Below, in pieces: positions 9,586-20,723 of a stretch of 64,000 bases of DNA. Every line of letters begins with the position of its first letter. Within the stretch, counting starts at the first letter, position 1. The DNA is from Fidelibacterota bacterium (GTDB lineage Bacteria; Fidelibacterota; UBA8477; JABMPR01), in the NCBI GenBank assembly GCA_013202495.1, contig JABMQQ010000174.1:1-64000 (forward strand), in the 5' to 3' direction. The notes beneath the pieces are model-generated. The model worked only from the letters and a program-made list of their open reading frames with translations. It was not told the DNA's origin and did not search any database. The translations under genes and the position numbers were made by a program.

Positions 9586-12255
9586 TCATTTCAAGTAAAC
9601 CATCTTCAAAACACTCGCATACTCTTTAGTCTGAAGGCGTGCGAAGTACATACCGCCGCTTACTTTAACACCAGTATCGTCAGTTCCGTTCCACCGTGTT
9701 TCATAGTATCCGCCTGGTTGAGTTTCGTTCACTAGAGTCTGTATAATCCGCCCCCTGACGTCGTAGATGATGAGTGTGACCTTTGCAAGCTGCGGTAACT
9801 CGTAATTTATTGTAGTGCTCGGGTTGAAGGGATTCGGATAGGCGTTGTACAATCGAAACTTGGAGATTATGTCGTTTGAATGGTTAGACAATGTTAAAAT
9901 AAAAGATAGATGGTTTGATTGAATTGAGTTCAAAGTATCTGACCCAACAACGGCATGAACCTGCCATTGATATGCTCCTCCTGCCTCGAAAAATTCTTCA
10001 CCGAGAAAGACATGAAAAGTATCAACGAGATCTGTAACTGCTGTGTCTCTTGTAGGACCAATTATATGCAGCGAATAGTTCACCAATTCTACGGAATTTA
10101 TTGAGGCATTTTCCCACTTAAACGTAACAAATGCCGTGTCCAGTAGAGCACTATCCGGTGGGCTAGTCAAATTGAAGTTCTGTAGAGGACTTATTGGCGG
10201 AATCGCATACTCAAATGATCCCATATCTGGGTTTGACCCCACATATTCAGTTGAATCAAGATCAAAGAGTGTTTGTAATCCATATTGGAAAAATGAGGTT
10301 CCGGCATTAATAGCAGGTGAATCATCGTTGAGTGAGTAATTCATTGGAGGATCCCAAAATGATGGGGGAGTGTCAATGTTGCCTTCACTTATGTTAATGG
10401 TACCATTGTTGTTGGTGACAACATTTGTAGAGTCCATAAGTATATTTGTATACGCTATGGTTACATGGCTATCTGATGAGCTGAGGTCGGTAGTGATTTC
10501 AACCTGACTAGGTTCGTTGCCCCAAACAATGGAATTAACCACGACAGGGCGAGCGGTCATATAAGTGTAGATTCCTCCACCCAATTCAGCTGCTGTATTG
10601 TCTGCAATCACACAATGAATCAATTTAGGGGTTGATAGGCGGATGCTAAAACCACCCCCTCGATTACCTGAATTTCCAATGATAAGACAGCGCCAAAAGT
10701 TGATATTGGATTGATCTTTTAGGTGAAAGCCACCTCCAAAAGTAGCGGCCTGATTGTCTCGTATGACAGTATTTATCATTTTCGCGTTAGAGTGTTCTCT
10801 TGCGTACACACCACCCCCAACATCAGCTGATACGTTGTTGGCTATGATAGTGTTTCTTATTATTGGAGAAGCTTCCTCCAGATACAATCCCGCTCCTCCT
10901 CCTGTACCACAAGTGTTTGATATGATCCTAAGTTCATCAAATATAGGATCCGCAAACCGGCAATCGATACCTCCACCCCGAGCGGTGAAACCATTCTGCA
11001 AGGTGAGCCCACATATGATTGTCGATGTATCTATAACTGTACCGTATATCCGAATTACTGAGCCGAGCATTCCACCATCCAAAATTGTGGAACTTATGTA
11101 TGATGTGTCACCAGTAAGGAAATATCGTGAAGCAACAATTAGATTTTTATCCTGAATGTCCAAATTCTCGGTATACAGGCCAGGATCAACGATGATTGTA
11201 TCGTTGGACCATGCGAAATCTATAGTATGCGACAAGCTCGCGAAGGGGTTGATTTCCGATCCAGACCCCGTGGTGTCGGAACCATGGGTGGCGACATAAA
11301 AGGTTGTGCTCAAGCGGGGACCCGGTGAACCAAGAGCATGTTCAAAAGCTCCCATATCAGGTTCACTATCGACAGGTTGTGGTCTATGGTTACCCTGGAT
11401 GTCAAAGGGGGCAGCATTTAATTGATTCCCTCCGCCAATACATGGGGAATACGAGGCCAGGCTAAAATTACTTGCAGAAGGGTATATAAATGAAGGATTG
11501 GAACTAATATTACCCGCACCCGGGAAAATGCCTCCCTGGATATTAGAATAGGTCACGCTCAGCCCGGCGTTGTTTGAAAATAATGGTGTCCAGTTGTCCC
11601 AAATGATACAATTTGTGATAATTGCATTTTGTCCACGAACTACTGAACCACCTGAAGTGCTTGCTGCAGAATTACCGTAGAAGACTGTATTTGAAATATC
11701 AACAGTTGCCCCATCACCCACAAAAACACCACCGCCTTGGACGGACCAATTCTCCTGGACAATACAATTCTTCATTACCAGATTAGCACCGGATCCAGTC
11801 AAGTACACTGCACCTCCATCTTGTTGCGAGTCATTGTTTTTTAATATGCAGTTTGTAATTGTGAGCTGGCCACATCCCTCCCTCATTTTCACACCACCTC
11901 CGTATCCGTCTAAAACATTGTGACCATCCTGTATCGTGAGACCAAATAGGTTTATGATTCCGCAATTAACGGTCACAACTGCAGCACTATTGTTTACTCC
12001 AGCGATAATGGTTTCAAGGTAATGATTTCCTGGATCAAGAAGGTCTTGTGATGCAATGGTTAGGGTCTGGTTTAACTCAGTGCTCACAAATTCGCCATAA
12101 GTTCCAGGTGCTAAAATGATCGTGTCACCGGGGGTAGCCATATTAACAGCTAGCTGAATTGTACTGCGCTCAGAAGGTACATGAATAATATCAGCTTTAG
12201 CTATGCCCATCATCACGATAGACGCTAGAATTGAGGAAATCAGTTTTTTAATCAT
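9586..12255 (-). CDS. Secreted right-handed beta-helix (Pmp/DUF1565-like) protein with T9SS-type CTD
   Basis: STIQLAVNMATPGDTIILAPGTYGE and GGGVxxxxxSNxxxxNTVIxDNxAxxxGGG repeats; CTD. Confidence 0.85.
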   Translation of the reverse strand: MIKKLISSILASIVMMGIAKADIIHVPSERSTIQLAVNMATPGDTIILAPGTYGEFVSTELNQTLTIASQDLLDPGNHYLETIIAGVNNSAAVVTVNCGIINLFGLTIQDGHNVLDGYGGGVKMREGCGQLTITNCILKNNDSQQDGGAVYLTGSGANLVMKNCIVQENWSVQGGGVFVGDGATVDISNTVFYGNSAASTSGGSVVRGQNAIITNCIIWDNWTPLFSNNAGLSVTYSNIQGGIFPGAGNISSNPSFIYPSASNFSLASYSPCIGGGNQLNAAPFDIQGNHRPQPVDSEPDMGAFEHALGSPGPRLSTTFYVATHGSDTTGSGSEINPFASLSHTIDFAWSNDTIIVDPGLYTENLDIQDKNLIVASRYFLTGDTSYISSTILDGGMLGSVIRIYGTVIDTSTIICGLTLQNGFTARGGGIDCRFADPIFDELRIISNTCGTGGGAGLYLEEASPIIRNTIIANNVSADVGGGVYAREHSNAKMINTVIRDNQAATFGGGFHLKDQSNINFWRCLIIGNSGNRGGGFSIRLSTPKLIHCVIADNTAAELGGGIYTYMTARPVVVNSIVWGNEPSQVEITTDLSSSDSHVTIAYTNILMDSTNVVTNNNGTINISEGNIDTPPSFWDPPMNYSLNDDSPAINAGTSFFQYGLQTLFDLDSTEYVGSNPDMGSFEYAIPPISPLQNFNLTSPPDSALLDTAFVTFKWENASINSVELVNYSLHIIGPTRDTAVTDLVDTFHVFLGEEFFEAGGAYQWQVHAVVGSDTLNSIQSNHLSFILTLSNHSNDIISKFRLYNAYPNPFNPSTTINYELPQLAKVTLIIYDVRGRIIQTLVNETQPGGYYETRWNGTDDTGVKVSGGMYFARLQTKEYASVLKMVYLK

Positions 12256-12577
12256 TAGGTCATCCTATTAAAGTCTATGAGAATTTTACAACAATTTCCA
12301 CGATAACTGAAAATTTACTCTTCCCTTTAAGAACCGATTTTTCTAAACAAGTCGATTCACCGATTTTCTACCACATTTGAATGCATCATAATTAAGTCGA
12401 TCCAGTTATATATTTCGGTGCTTTACAGACCAGTATAACATGTACTTTGCATTGTACTCCCCGCGCAGTGTGTTAGTTCTTACTCAAATATAGCACTGAT
12501 AGAAATTTCTACCCAATTGCAGTTTCCATCAACCAAGCCGCTGTGTGTGAGTCTGATTAAATACCTTACTGGCAGTA

Positions 12578-13927
12578 TCATTTTAAAAGGACAATTTTTC
12601 TAGAAAACAAATTGTAGGCATCAGTAAACTGAACCACATACACGCCAGAACTCATTTCTAATCCATGTGAATTGGTACCATCCCAGTGATGATTATATGT
12701 GCCTACATTTTTATTCACTATAGTCTCTATCACCAAATTTCCGTTAATGTCAAATATTGAGATGTTAATCTCAGTCCTGGTACTCACGCTATATTTGGCA
12801 TTGACGTTGGAATTAAACGGATTAGGGTAAGCATTGATAATCCCAAAATTTGCCGGGCGGATGGCTTCATGATCAACTGCCCCTCCCCGTATATGGAGTG
12901 AGTCCTTTGCCCACCAGATTTCACGCCCACCTTCCACCTCATGCTCCCAAAAAACCGCTACTGTATCGTATGAAAGAATTGAACATTCCGGATTAAAATC
13001 ATTTCCGGGAAGATTTGAAATATTAGCGATCAATTCTATACCTGAGAGGCCATAGGCATATATTTCACTATTTCCTTCTATTGAATCACATTCATAAAAT
13101 ACTAGCCAATCTTCTACAACTCTTGCCACAGGTACGGGCACGGTGAGAAGGGCTGGCTTTGTGGCATTTTGGATTTGAATCGAGGTCCAGTCATCTAGTA
13201 CCACACTCCATGTGGTATCCTCGAATGATTGATACGCCAGACCACCCATAGTACCAAACCTGGGGTATTTATTTATCATTCCGCTCGAATATCTATTAAT
13301 GCTGTAAGGTGGATTACTGATGCTCCTTGATGCAACAAAGATAGATGTAGTGTCTTGTATCTGCTTTTCATAAGCGACTACCCAGAATGAGCCATATGCC
13401 TCAGGATTCAGATCGGGGTTTGATATATTCCCGACATCTACAACTGCTGATTCTTGATTATTTAGATTCAGATAAACTAAATTTGTGTCCTGAACATAGA
13501 CGAGGATAGAATTTCCTAATGAGGGTTGAGTAGAGTTTTGATTGGCATTTGTAATACTTTCTGTGCTACCATCTGCTTCAGAATAATACTTCAATATCCA
13601 GTTGCCATTTTCTCTTGCTTGCCACACGAGATCTCCATGAACATTTATATCTGGATTCAGCAGCGAATCGTTTGAGGAAGCAATTAATTCAGGACTCTCC
13701 AGAATTGGCCATACGATCATTCGATAAATAGAAAATCCAGTTGAATCATTTCGATTCTCCCAACACATATAGAATTGAGATCCGTTATCGAAATAATCCT
13801 CGCTTATCTCATAATTTATGTTCACTCCAGGAATCGAAACAAGCGAATGTGGCACAAAGTTCATTTGGGTATACCCTTGAGTTGCTAATACACCTAAGAG
13901 TAACCAATTTGAATATGTGTTTTTCAT
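12578..13927 (-). CDS. Secreted propeller-like protein with CTD; paralogue of 41530..42918
   Basis: INAYPNPFNSNVNAKYSVSTRTEINISIFDINGNLV...; shared VFWEH...E(I/L)WWAKD motif with 41530..42918. Confidence 0.75.
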   Translation of the reverse strand: MKNTYSNWLLLGVLATQGYTQMNFVPHSLVSIPGVNINYEISEDYFDNGSQFYMCWENRNDSTGFSIYRMIVWPILESPELIASSNDSLLNPDINVHGDLVWQARENGNWILKYYSEADGSTESITNANQNSTQPSLGNSILVYVQDTNLVYLNLNNQESAVVDVGNISNPDLNPEAYGSFWVVAYEKQIQDTTSIFVASRSISNPPYSINRYSSGMINKYPRFGTMGGLAYQSFEDTTWSVVLDDWTSIQIQNATKPALLTVPVPVARVVEDWLVFYECDSIEGNSEIYAYGLSGIELIANISNLPGNDFNPECSILSYDTVAVFWEHEVEGGREIWWAKDSLHIRGGAVDHEAIRPANFGIINAYPNPFNSNVNAKYSVSTRTEINISIFDINGNLVIETIVNKNVGTYNHHWDGTNSHGLEMSSGVYVVQFTDAYNLFSRKIVLLK

Positions 13928-14002
13928 ATGCCCCCCTTTAAAGATTGTCTAACCTCTTAGGCTGATCAATTGAAATGCGCATCAGAAGTGTTGTACAATT
14001 AG

Positions 14003-14024
14003 CCCCTGACTTTAGTCAGGGGCA
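14003..14024 (-). terminator. Hairpin downstream of 14048..17074
   Basis: Perfect inverted repeat gcccctgac-ttta-gtcaggggc; no strong T-tract, so terminator role is tentative. Confidence 0.5.
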
Positions 14025-14047
14025 TTAGAGTGAGTGAAGAGTACTGT

Positions 14048-17000
14048 TTACTTCAAAAACAGCATCTTGATCACATCACTATTGTCCCCGGCTTCCAATC
14101 TCGCAAAGTAGATACCCGTGTTTATACTCAGACCATCAGCGGTTTTCCCATCCCAATTCACTTTGTAATAACCCGCATTTTGAGGTCCAGATTTTAAAGT
14201 TCTTACTCTTTTGCCTCTAATGTCATAAATGATGAGCGAGATGTTTGAGTCCTCAGGCAAATCATAATTAATTGTCGTGTTTGGGTTAAAAGGATTGGGA
14301 TAATTTTGACTCAGAATAAATCTTGTCGGAATTGCTGAATCATGAGTCGATACAGCTCCAGCTACATCTACATGTGCGGAAATGTTCTCAATGACGTGAT
14401 TTGAGTTAAATTTCATATATTCGAGTGTCACATCAGTTCGGGTACCGATTTCATTATTTTCACTGAGTGTGAAATTTACCGATAATAGCTGACCAGATTC
14501 CCCTTCCGGATTTGCTCCAACCCCAATAAAGCGGATACGTCCCGCCTCCTCATCGATATGGAATGACTTCATAAATCCATTAAGGTGTGAGGGCCACTGG
14601 AATGGATCTCCGGTATCAATGATCATTTTTGAAGGATCATATTGTAACTCACCTTCAAATGAGAAAATATTGCTTCCATTAGACAAGTTGAAAGGAATTG
14701 TCAGTGAAGCGTTTGGTATTGCTTCTTGATCAATAGTTTCTATTACCCCTGAAGCTAAAAACCCATCGCTTGGATAAACTGGCAAAGAACTCTCTAATTG
14801 AACTAAATATCGCAAAACAAATGAGGCATCCATACCGTCCACTATACCGTCAGCGTACACATCAGCGTTGGCGAGCTCCTGGCATTCCAGATAACTATCA
14901 TCTAAAGCATGGATTAGGATGTCTGAAGCATCAAGTGCCTCTATCGTATCGTTTCCGTCAACATCGCCCCAAATGGGAGGATTTACGATAGTTACAAAAC
15001 CGCCAGAACTGAATACATCTTCATTCGAGTTAAATTTTGCATATTCAACATTTATTGGTATTTCTGTGCAGAGCTCTGCGTCAGTTGAAAATTCCAAATA
15101 GCAAAACACCCCAGCTCCTGTAATTTCCTCAACCCCAGCAAAGGCTGTGTAAATCACGCCTTCAGACTCGTTGAATTGATTTGACCATCCCAGAGCTTCA
15201 GACATGGTCCCAGTTGTTTCAACACCAATAAAAGTTAGACCAGGTGAATATCCAGAAAAGTTTAACTCTGCAGAGCGGTAGTTTACACTATCATACACTA
15301 CAACATTTACTGGGACGAGGACACTCTCCCCTACGACACCATGAGCTGATCCAACATTCACTTCTGTCAAGATTTCGGCATCAGCCCAGCCAAGAGCTGC
15401 AAATCGACTCGATACTTCCTCAGCACTGAGTAACCCTTCATAAACCTGTAGATCATCTATTGAACCGTCGAAGTAATTCAGTGTGGGTGTGGGTAGACCA
15501 CCAACTCTGATTGTTGAGGCGAGGCTGTTACCTAAGTTTTCTGTCACAACCTGATCAATGAAAACTAACTCTCCATTCACATATATTTTCTGCTCATCAT
15601 TATTCGCATCCCATACCGCAACAATATCAGCCCACTCACCTTGTACAAGGACTGGACCTGTGACTATTTCATATCGTGATGCTATAGGATCTTGTGTGTC
15701 ATCTCTCCAGGTTAAACGTAATGAACCATCATTATCCGCAGAGAGGAACATGCGTACAGCTGTGCTTTGAGAGGTGGATTCATAATAAATCGCACTATGA
15801 TTTGGTGTAGGATTCCATTTAAGTGTCACTGCGATACTTACTTCAGACGCCTCCGCTAAACTTGCACTCGTTGGCACTTCAATGACATCTTCAACACTTG
15901 AAAGTGATACAGCCTGATTTTGGTTCCCAAAATAGTCCATAGCCGTAAAATCAACATTACCAACCGCTGCGCCATCGTTCCCATTTCCACTCGCATCATT
16001 TGCATTACCATTAAAAGGATATGAAGCAATCAGGCCGTCAACTAATGAATCTTCGTTTTGGAGAAAAAGATCCCCATGACCAATCTTCCATGTTGTTGAA
16101 GAATTATTTCCCGTAAACCAGATCTTGTACTGGTCAGGTGCTACTTCAACCGTCGTGGGTCCCGCGACGATGATATCATTCCAAGATTCTTGAGGACCCG
16201 GCAGTATGTAAGGGTTACCAGGATCTTTTTGCCAGTCGATACCGTTGTCAGATGTAGCAAATCCCACCCTTTGATGCATATCACCACCACGCCCAGTATA
16301 AGTCATTAGATATCCACCATCCTGTTTTTTAATAACGGATGGGAGAGTCACTCCCTGGGCTTCCCAAGCAAGCTCGGGATCCTTTTGCATGACTGGGTTG
16401 TTCTCATAATCATCCCAAATTACACCATCTGTAGAGTACGAAAGACCAATCCCAACAGTCCCTGCATCATCTATTCCGATTGAATACATCATATAAATAT
16501 CGTCTTGTTTAACGACATTTGGAGAGGATACGTATGCTGAATTCCAAGTCCCCTGTCCACCTGGGACAATGATGGGGTTATCCGGGTATTTGGACCAAGA
16601 GATGCCATCTTCGCTGGTTGCCAATCCTATTCGATGTACTCCGTCTCCCCCAAGCCCTGTGTACCACATCTTGTATCCTGAATCATCCTTGAGAACAGTA
16701 AATTTTATCATGTCCGAGTCAAATTCCCCACTGTTTCCCACACCCATCACAGGAGCATTCATGGAATTCCACTCAACACCATCCACTGACGTTGCATATC
16801 CAATTTCTCGTGGGTTGCCTGGCCGACGTCCAATGTACCACATTTTATATCCTGAAGAATCGCTATGGACATTAGGACTCACAACCGCTAGACCATCCCA
16901 TGATGATGATCCACCTCCCCTAAATACTGGATTCTGTGGATTATCCTCATACTCGCCCAATGCAAATAGAAAGGAGGTAAAGGATAGCAGTAGCACCAAC

Positions 17001-17074
17001 TTATGCAAATTTTTGGTTCGCTGATACAAGTTTACAAAGTAGTATGTTTGAAATAGATTCTTCATTTCCATCAC
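14048..17074 (-). CDS. Secreted multidomain protein: GH43-like propeller, LamG, cohesin-like, dockerin-like, cohesin-like, T9SS-type CTD
   Basis: SGYKMWYIGRRP / GYKMWYTGLGG propeller; LamG segment; GDVDGNDTIEALDASDILIHAL...ADVYADGIVDGMDASFVLRYLV dockerin-like pair between two cohesin-like segments. Confidence 0.75.
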   Translation of the reverse strand: MMEMKNLFQTYYFVNLYQRTKNLHKLVLLLSFTSFLFALGEYEDNPQNPVFRGGGSSSWDGLAVVSPNVHSDSSGYKMWYIGRRPGNPREIGYATSVDGVEWNSMNAPVMGVGNSGEFDSDMIKFTVLKDDSGYKMWYTGLGGDGVHRIGLATSEDGISWSKYPDNPIIVPGGQGTWNSAYVSSPNVVKQDDIYMMYSIGIDDAGTVGIGLSYSTDGVIWDDYENNPVMQKDPELAWEAQGVTLPSVIKKQDGGYLMTYTGRGGDMHQRVGFATSDNGIDWQKDPGNPYILPGPQESWNDIIVAGPTTVEVAPDQYKIWFTGNNSSTTWKIGHGDLFLQNEDSLVDGLIASYPFNGNANDASGNGNDGAAVGNVDFTAMDYFGNQNQAVSLSSVEDVIEVPTSASLAEASEVSIAVTLKWNPTPNHSAIYYESTSQSTAVRMFLSADNDGSLRLTWRDDTQDPIASRYEIVTGPVLVQGEWADIVAVWDANNDEQKIYVNGELVFIDQVVTENLGNSLASTIRVGGLPTPTLNYFDGSIDDLQVYEGLLSAEEVSSRFAALGWADAEILTEVNVGSAHGVVGESVLVPVNVVVYDSVNYRSAELNFSGYSPGLTFIGVETTGTMSEALGWSNQFNESEGVIYTAFAGVEEITGAGVFCYLEFSTDAELCTEIPINVEYAKFNSNEDVFSSGGFVTIVNPPIWGDVDGNDTIEALDASDILIHALDDSYLECQELANADVYADGIVDGMDASFVLRYLVQLESSLPVYPSDGFLASGVIETIDQEAIPNASLTIPFNLSNGSNIFSFEGELQYDPSKMIIDTGDPFQWPSHLNGFMKSFHIDEEAGRIRFIGVGANPEGESGQLLSVNFTLSENNEIGTRTDVTLEYMKFNSNHVIENISAHVDVAGAVSTHDSAIPTRFILSQNYPNPFNPNTTINYDLPEDSNISLIIYDIRGKRVRTLKSGPQNAGYYKVNWDGKTADGLSINTGIYFARLEAGDNSDVIKMLFLK

Positions 17075-17088
17075 CCCAATTGTTGTTT

Positions 17089-18606
17089 TCAGTCCCCTGA
17101 TTTCAGGTTCGTGATAAATCGTGTTTTATCAATAATTACGGAATAACTCAGATCAAGATTTTCGCCCAATTTGGTTTTTGAATAGCCATACTGTTGGTAT
17201 AAATATTCCAATGTCTTCTTCTCAATTAATTCAAGCATGAAATCCCATTTTTTTCCAGAATGCTCACCAATAAACTGTTGTAGTTGGGACGAGATAACCT
17301 CTGAATTGGCATCAAAATCAAATGCTCTAATATTTGGGATTTTTAGACCCCTCTTGGCCATTCTTTTGGCCATGGAATAATAGGTAGGCCGGGCTAGCTC
17401 CAACCTCTTGAATGATGGCTCACCTATACCCGTGTGAAGGAAGTGATATAATATTACATTATATCGCACTATATCCTTTATGGTCTCCCAATCTTTCTTC
17501 AGGGCAAACTCGAATGTTCTTCTCCCATTTCCATCCTGGCCAGGCTTCGGCTGTAAGCTTGAAATGTATTTTGAATTCGCTACGTATGTTTTAAGCCATA
17601 TGGGATTAATAGGGAATCCCTCTTCAACATATTGGTTAACCGAGTTTACTGCTTGTGTATGGTATTGAATTATCTCATCTGAGTCAGATCCGATATACTC
17701 ATGAATCTCGGCGAGAAACTGAGCATACTGCGGTTCAAAACATATAATCGAGTATTTTTGAGCTGTTTCAAAACCTTCACTGAAATACTGAAGTGCACGT
17801 TCATATTCACCTGTTTCAAAGAATAGATGTCCTAGATTTCCAGAAATGAGAGCAGAGAAATAGGGAGTCTCCATCTGATACTTGTGCTCTTGAAAGTAGT
17901 CGATTGAGGCTTGTGCATTTTCTGTATAATACAGGGTCAGTCCAATAGAATTTTGAACAGCCCATTTGATGAACTTATACTCTTTTTCTTCTGCTAAGGT
18001 GATAGCCTGATCAAAATAGTCTAGAGCATCATCCATCCTCTTTTTTGTGTAGGAGACCAGACCAATATTGAAAGCTGATAAACCCTGCTGGACGAAAAGA
18101 TCCTTTTCGCTAAAAGCCTTGAAGTGTCCGATTAAATTGGGAGTAACATCTAACTTGTCCCTTTTCACAATCAGAAGATCGATCAAATAGTTGAGCAGAA
18201 GCTTTAGTTTCTGAGACCTTGCATGTTGCAAGCCTTCGTAACAATAGTTGAGTGCAGTATCCTGGGCACTGAATAATGTGTGAAATTGAGCATACTCATA
18301 GCACACATATGCAAGAGGTTGAATGCTGAAGTTAGATTTGTCGAGAGTGACGGTCTTGGCCAATGAATATGCTTCAGCCAACAATGCATGAGCAGACCGA
18401 CAATCTCCAAGCAAGTGCAGGACCTTCGCCTGGCCTGCCAGAATAATTGATTTTAGTCCCGGTTCGAAGTTTTGATTTTTCTCAAACTCTTCGAAGAGTC
18501 GCTTCATACGTCCTGGGTGGATAATCTCCATCTGTTCAAGAAATTCAAAATACTCCACGTGGTGGATATGTTTTAGGGGGGCATATATAATTGGTGTTCG
18601 AACCAT
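17089..18606 (-). CDS. TPR protein with C-terminal Fis-type HTH-like segment (putative regulator)
   Basis: TPR repeats; C-terminus YLYQQYGYSKTKLGENLDLSYSVIIDKTRF; homologous along its length to 25867..27420. Confidence 0.65.
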   Translation of the reverse strand: MVRTPIIYAPLKHIHHVEYFEFLEQMEIIHPGRMKRLFEEFEKNQNFEPGLKSIILAGQAKVLHLLGDCRSAHALLAEAYSLAKTVTLDKSNFSIQPLAYVCYEYAQFHTLFSAQDTALNYCYEGLQHARSQKLKLLLNYLIDLLIVKRDKLDVTPNLIGHFKAFSEKDLFVQQGLSAFNIGLVSYTKKRMDDALDYFDQAITLAEEKEYKFIKWAVQNSIGLTLYYTENAQASIDYFQEHKYQMETPYFSALISGNLGHLFFETGEYERALQYFSEGFETAQKYSIICFEPQYAQFLAEIHEYIGSDSDEIIQYHTQAVNSVNQYVEEGFPINPIWLKTYVANSKYISSLQPKPGQDGNGRRTFEFALKKDWETIKDIVRYNVILYHFLHTGIGEPSFKRLELARPTYYSMAKRMAKRGLKIPNIRAFDFDANSEVISSQLQQFIGEHSGKKWDFMLELIEKKTLEYLYQQYGYSKTKLGENLDLSYSVIIDKTRFITNLKSGD

Positions 18607-18743
18607 AACAATTCAATACTATTAATATATAATAGAGTGTTATCAATCTATACGCGCAGAATATAAATTATTCAATGTACTCATAACAACATATTTTATA
18701 TGTTTATTCATATATTGTGATATATTTCGTCTCATTAAGAGGT

Positions 18744-18881
18744 AATTGTAGGAGCGAGGCTTATGAGAACAAAAACCTGGGGTAATGTTCCGATCTTCTC
18801 ATGAGCCTTAGAGAATATTCCAGAATCATTGCATGCATCATGTGCTTCCTCGTGTGCGTCCACCATGAGCCTTTGTTAGGC
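18744..18881 (-). repeat. Putative degenerate attC site downstream of 18899..19570
   Basis: Minus strand starts GCCTAACAAAGGCTCATG and later has CATAAGCC; the GTTRRRY end is not evident. Confidence 0.4.
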
Positions 18882-18898
18882 ATTGCTTTTCTGTAATA

Positions 18899-19570
18899 TC
18901 AAAGAATTAGCCCCCACTCCATAATGTAAAACCCCTCTCTGGAAAAGACTTCAGAATCAGGTGTGCGAGGTGCTTGTTCATCACCATCATATTCCCTAAC
19001 TACATACCATATCCGGTTGATAATATCTGGCTCTATATCACAATCAATTGTGACCATTTGCTCGAGTATTTCAGAATATTGAGGGTAGATAATGTATTGG
19101 TTGTGCTCTTTTAATAGTGGCAACCAATGATCCAAAAAGTCCTGGATTTCTACTTCGTTGAATTTGAGTGTTTGAAGCTCATTCTCAAAAAAAGATGCTA
19201 GCTCAGGCTTTTCTACAATCCAGCCCTCGTCATATTGGCAGAAATCCGGAGTTTTACACTCATAGAATAAAAAGGTAAATTTGTTGTCTATTAAACCTTC
19301 TTCAGTGACGTGAGTTGACCAACCACCATTGTACAAGGGCTCTGAGACAATTACACGCCCGCCATTAGGAAAAGTTAATCGCACATTTAAATCAATCTCA
19401 CTCTCAGGGTAAATGTAAATATTTGGTTTATACGCTATAATTGAGTCACCTGGATTAATTGATGTGTCAATCGGAACTGCGTCAATATCCGACTCAGACT
19501 CTTCAGGAGAGGAGCATCCTATTGACATAAACAGAATAACCGTAATCATTAGAAATATCTTTAACTTCAT
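18899..19570 (-). CDS. Predicted lipoprotein, integron-cassette cargo
   Basis: Start taken at MKLKIFLMITVILFMSIGCSSPEE; the upstream part of the tracked ORF lies in the attC-like site. Confidence 0.75.
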   Translation of the reverse strand: MKLKIFLMITVILFMSIGCSSPEESESDIDAVPIDTSINPGDSIIAYKPNIYIYPESEIDLNVRLTFPNGGRVIVSEPLYNGGWSTHVTEEGLIDNKFTFLFYECKTPDFCQYDEGWIVEKPELASFFENELQTLKFNEVEIQDFLDHWLPLLKEHNQYIIYPQYSEILEQMVTIDCDIEPDIINRIWYVVREYDGDEQAPRTPDSEVFSREGFYIMEWGLIL

Positions 19571-19596
19571 TAATCTCCCATCGATTATTGGCGTTT

Positions 19597-19723
19597 GTCT
19601 AACGCCGTAGGTTTGAGCTGCTTTATGAGAAACGGTCAAAACAGCCAGGTTACCTTGTGTACTTAATTTCAATTTATGTGTCCCCCCTTCGTTCTGTGAA
19701 TCAGCTCAATGCCTTTGTTAGCT
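19597..19723 (-). repeat. attC-like recombination site
   Basis: Minus strand AGCTAAC-AAAGGCA-TTGAGCTG ... CAGCTCAA-ACCTACGGC-GTTAGAC; outer core sites and perfect 8-bp inner L pair. Confidence 0.75.
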
Positions 19724-19846
19724 TGAATCAGCCTGTTAATATTCTTCAATGGCTAGAGGTTCAATAACGATGACTTTTTGTGAGACAGTACCCATATTTT
19801 GCTCATACTCAATTTTGTTTCTCACCTCATCAGCAGATGCGGTCCC

Positions 19847-20707
19847 TCACCAATTTTGAGTAAAATCGAGTGTATCAGACTCTGCGTCGTCTATGAATGG
19901 TTGAACCTGAATAGCAATATCATAGTTCGTAATATTATTGTTCCTAAACGTGGGTGATCCTGAAAAAATATAAATGGCATTTTCAAAATTGGAGATTGTA
20001 TTATTTTGAAAAAATGATGAGTCATCATGACTGTTGTAGATGCCTCTGTACATCTTCTCATCTGAACCGATCATGTTATTTTGAACTAGTAATCCACTTG
20101 AAAGAGAAAAGAACTGGCTTAGGATTGTATTGTCAATTATTAATCCCGTTGAATACATATAATTTATATTGTTAAAAATACTTGTCTGAAGTAGAGTAGA
20201 ATCACAATCTTCAAGTGCAATGTGCCGAATTTCGCAATTAATGATTGATGGTGAATAGTCGGATATCTCAACATAACCTAAGCCGGTAACCCACTCCAGT
20301 TCAACTCGCTGATCTGATTCACTATCCCCTTCAAAGGTCATCGAGGGTTTTTCCCCTTCAACCTCGTTGAAATGTATTGGTGAATTCTCTTCCCCTACTG
20401 CAATGAACTCACCTTTAATTGTGATAATTGGGGGGCGGGTCATATCACCAGCAGGATTGGGGACTAAAACAGTGCCAGCTGTATGCTCAATCTTTGTCCC
20501 AGGTAAAATGATTAAAGTTGAGTTTCCCTCGAAGATTAGGTCTCTAGAAATCTCAATAACATCCTCACCACTACCGCCCCAGGTAATAGTTTGGTTTTCG
20601 AATATTATCGGTGAGGTATAGGGTGGTTCATCATGACTTTCGAATAAACCACACGAAAACATAGAAAGAATTATTAGTTGTCCAGCAAAGATTCTTTTGA
20701 GAGTCAT
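19847..20707 (-). CDS. Predicted lipoprotein, beta-helix-like, integron-cassette cargo
   Basis: MTLKRIFAGQLIILSMFSCGLFES lipobox; SPSIINCEIRHIALEDCDS..NNTISNF beta-helix pattern; GGAGG RBS. Confidence 0.75.
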   Translation of the reverse strand: MTLKRIFAGQLIILSMFSCGLFESHDEPPYTSPIIFENQTITWGGSGEDVIEISRDLIFEGNSTLIILPGTKIEHTAGTVLVPNPAGDMTRPPIITIKGEFIAVGEENSPIHFNEVEGEKPSMTFEGDSESDQRVELEWVTGLGYVEISDYSPSIINCEIRHIALEDCDSTLLQTSIFNNINYMYSTGLIIDNTILSQFFSLSSGLLVQNNMIGSDEKMYRGIYNSHDDSSFFQNNTISNFENAIYIFSGSPTFRNNNITNYDIAIQVQPFIDDAESDTLDFTQNW

Positions 20708-20723
20708 GTTTCCTCCGTTTTCA

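Noticed and set aside
10754-11155. Plus-strand ORF antisense to the beta-helix gene
   Set aside because: Overlaps a convincing minus-strand coding region.
19571-19672. N-terminal extension of 18899..19672 (MKLSTQGNLAVLTVSHKAAQ...)
   Set aside because: Translation of the attC-like site; the lipoprotein start at 19570 is better.
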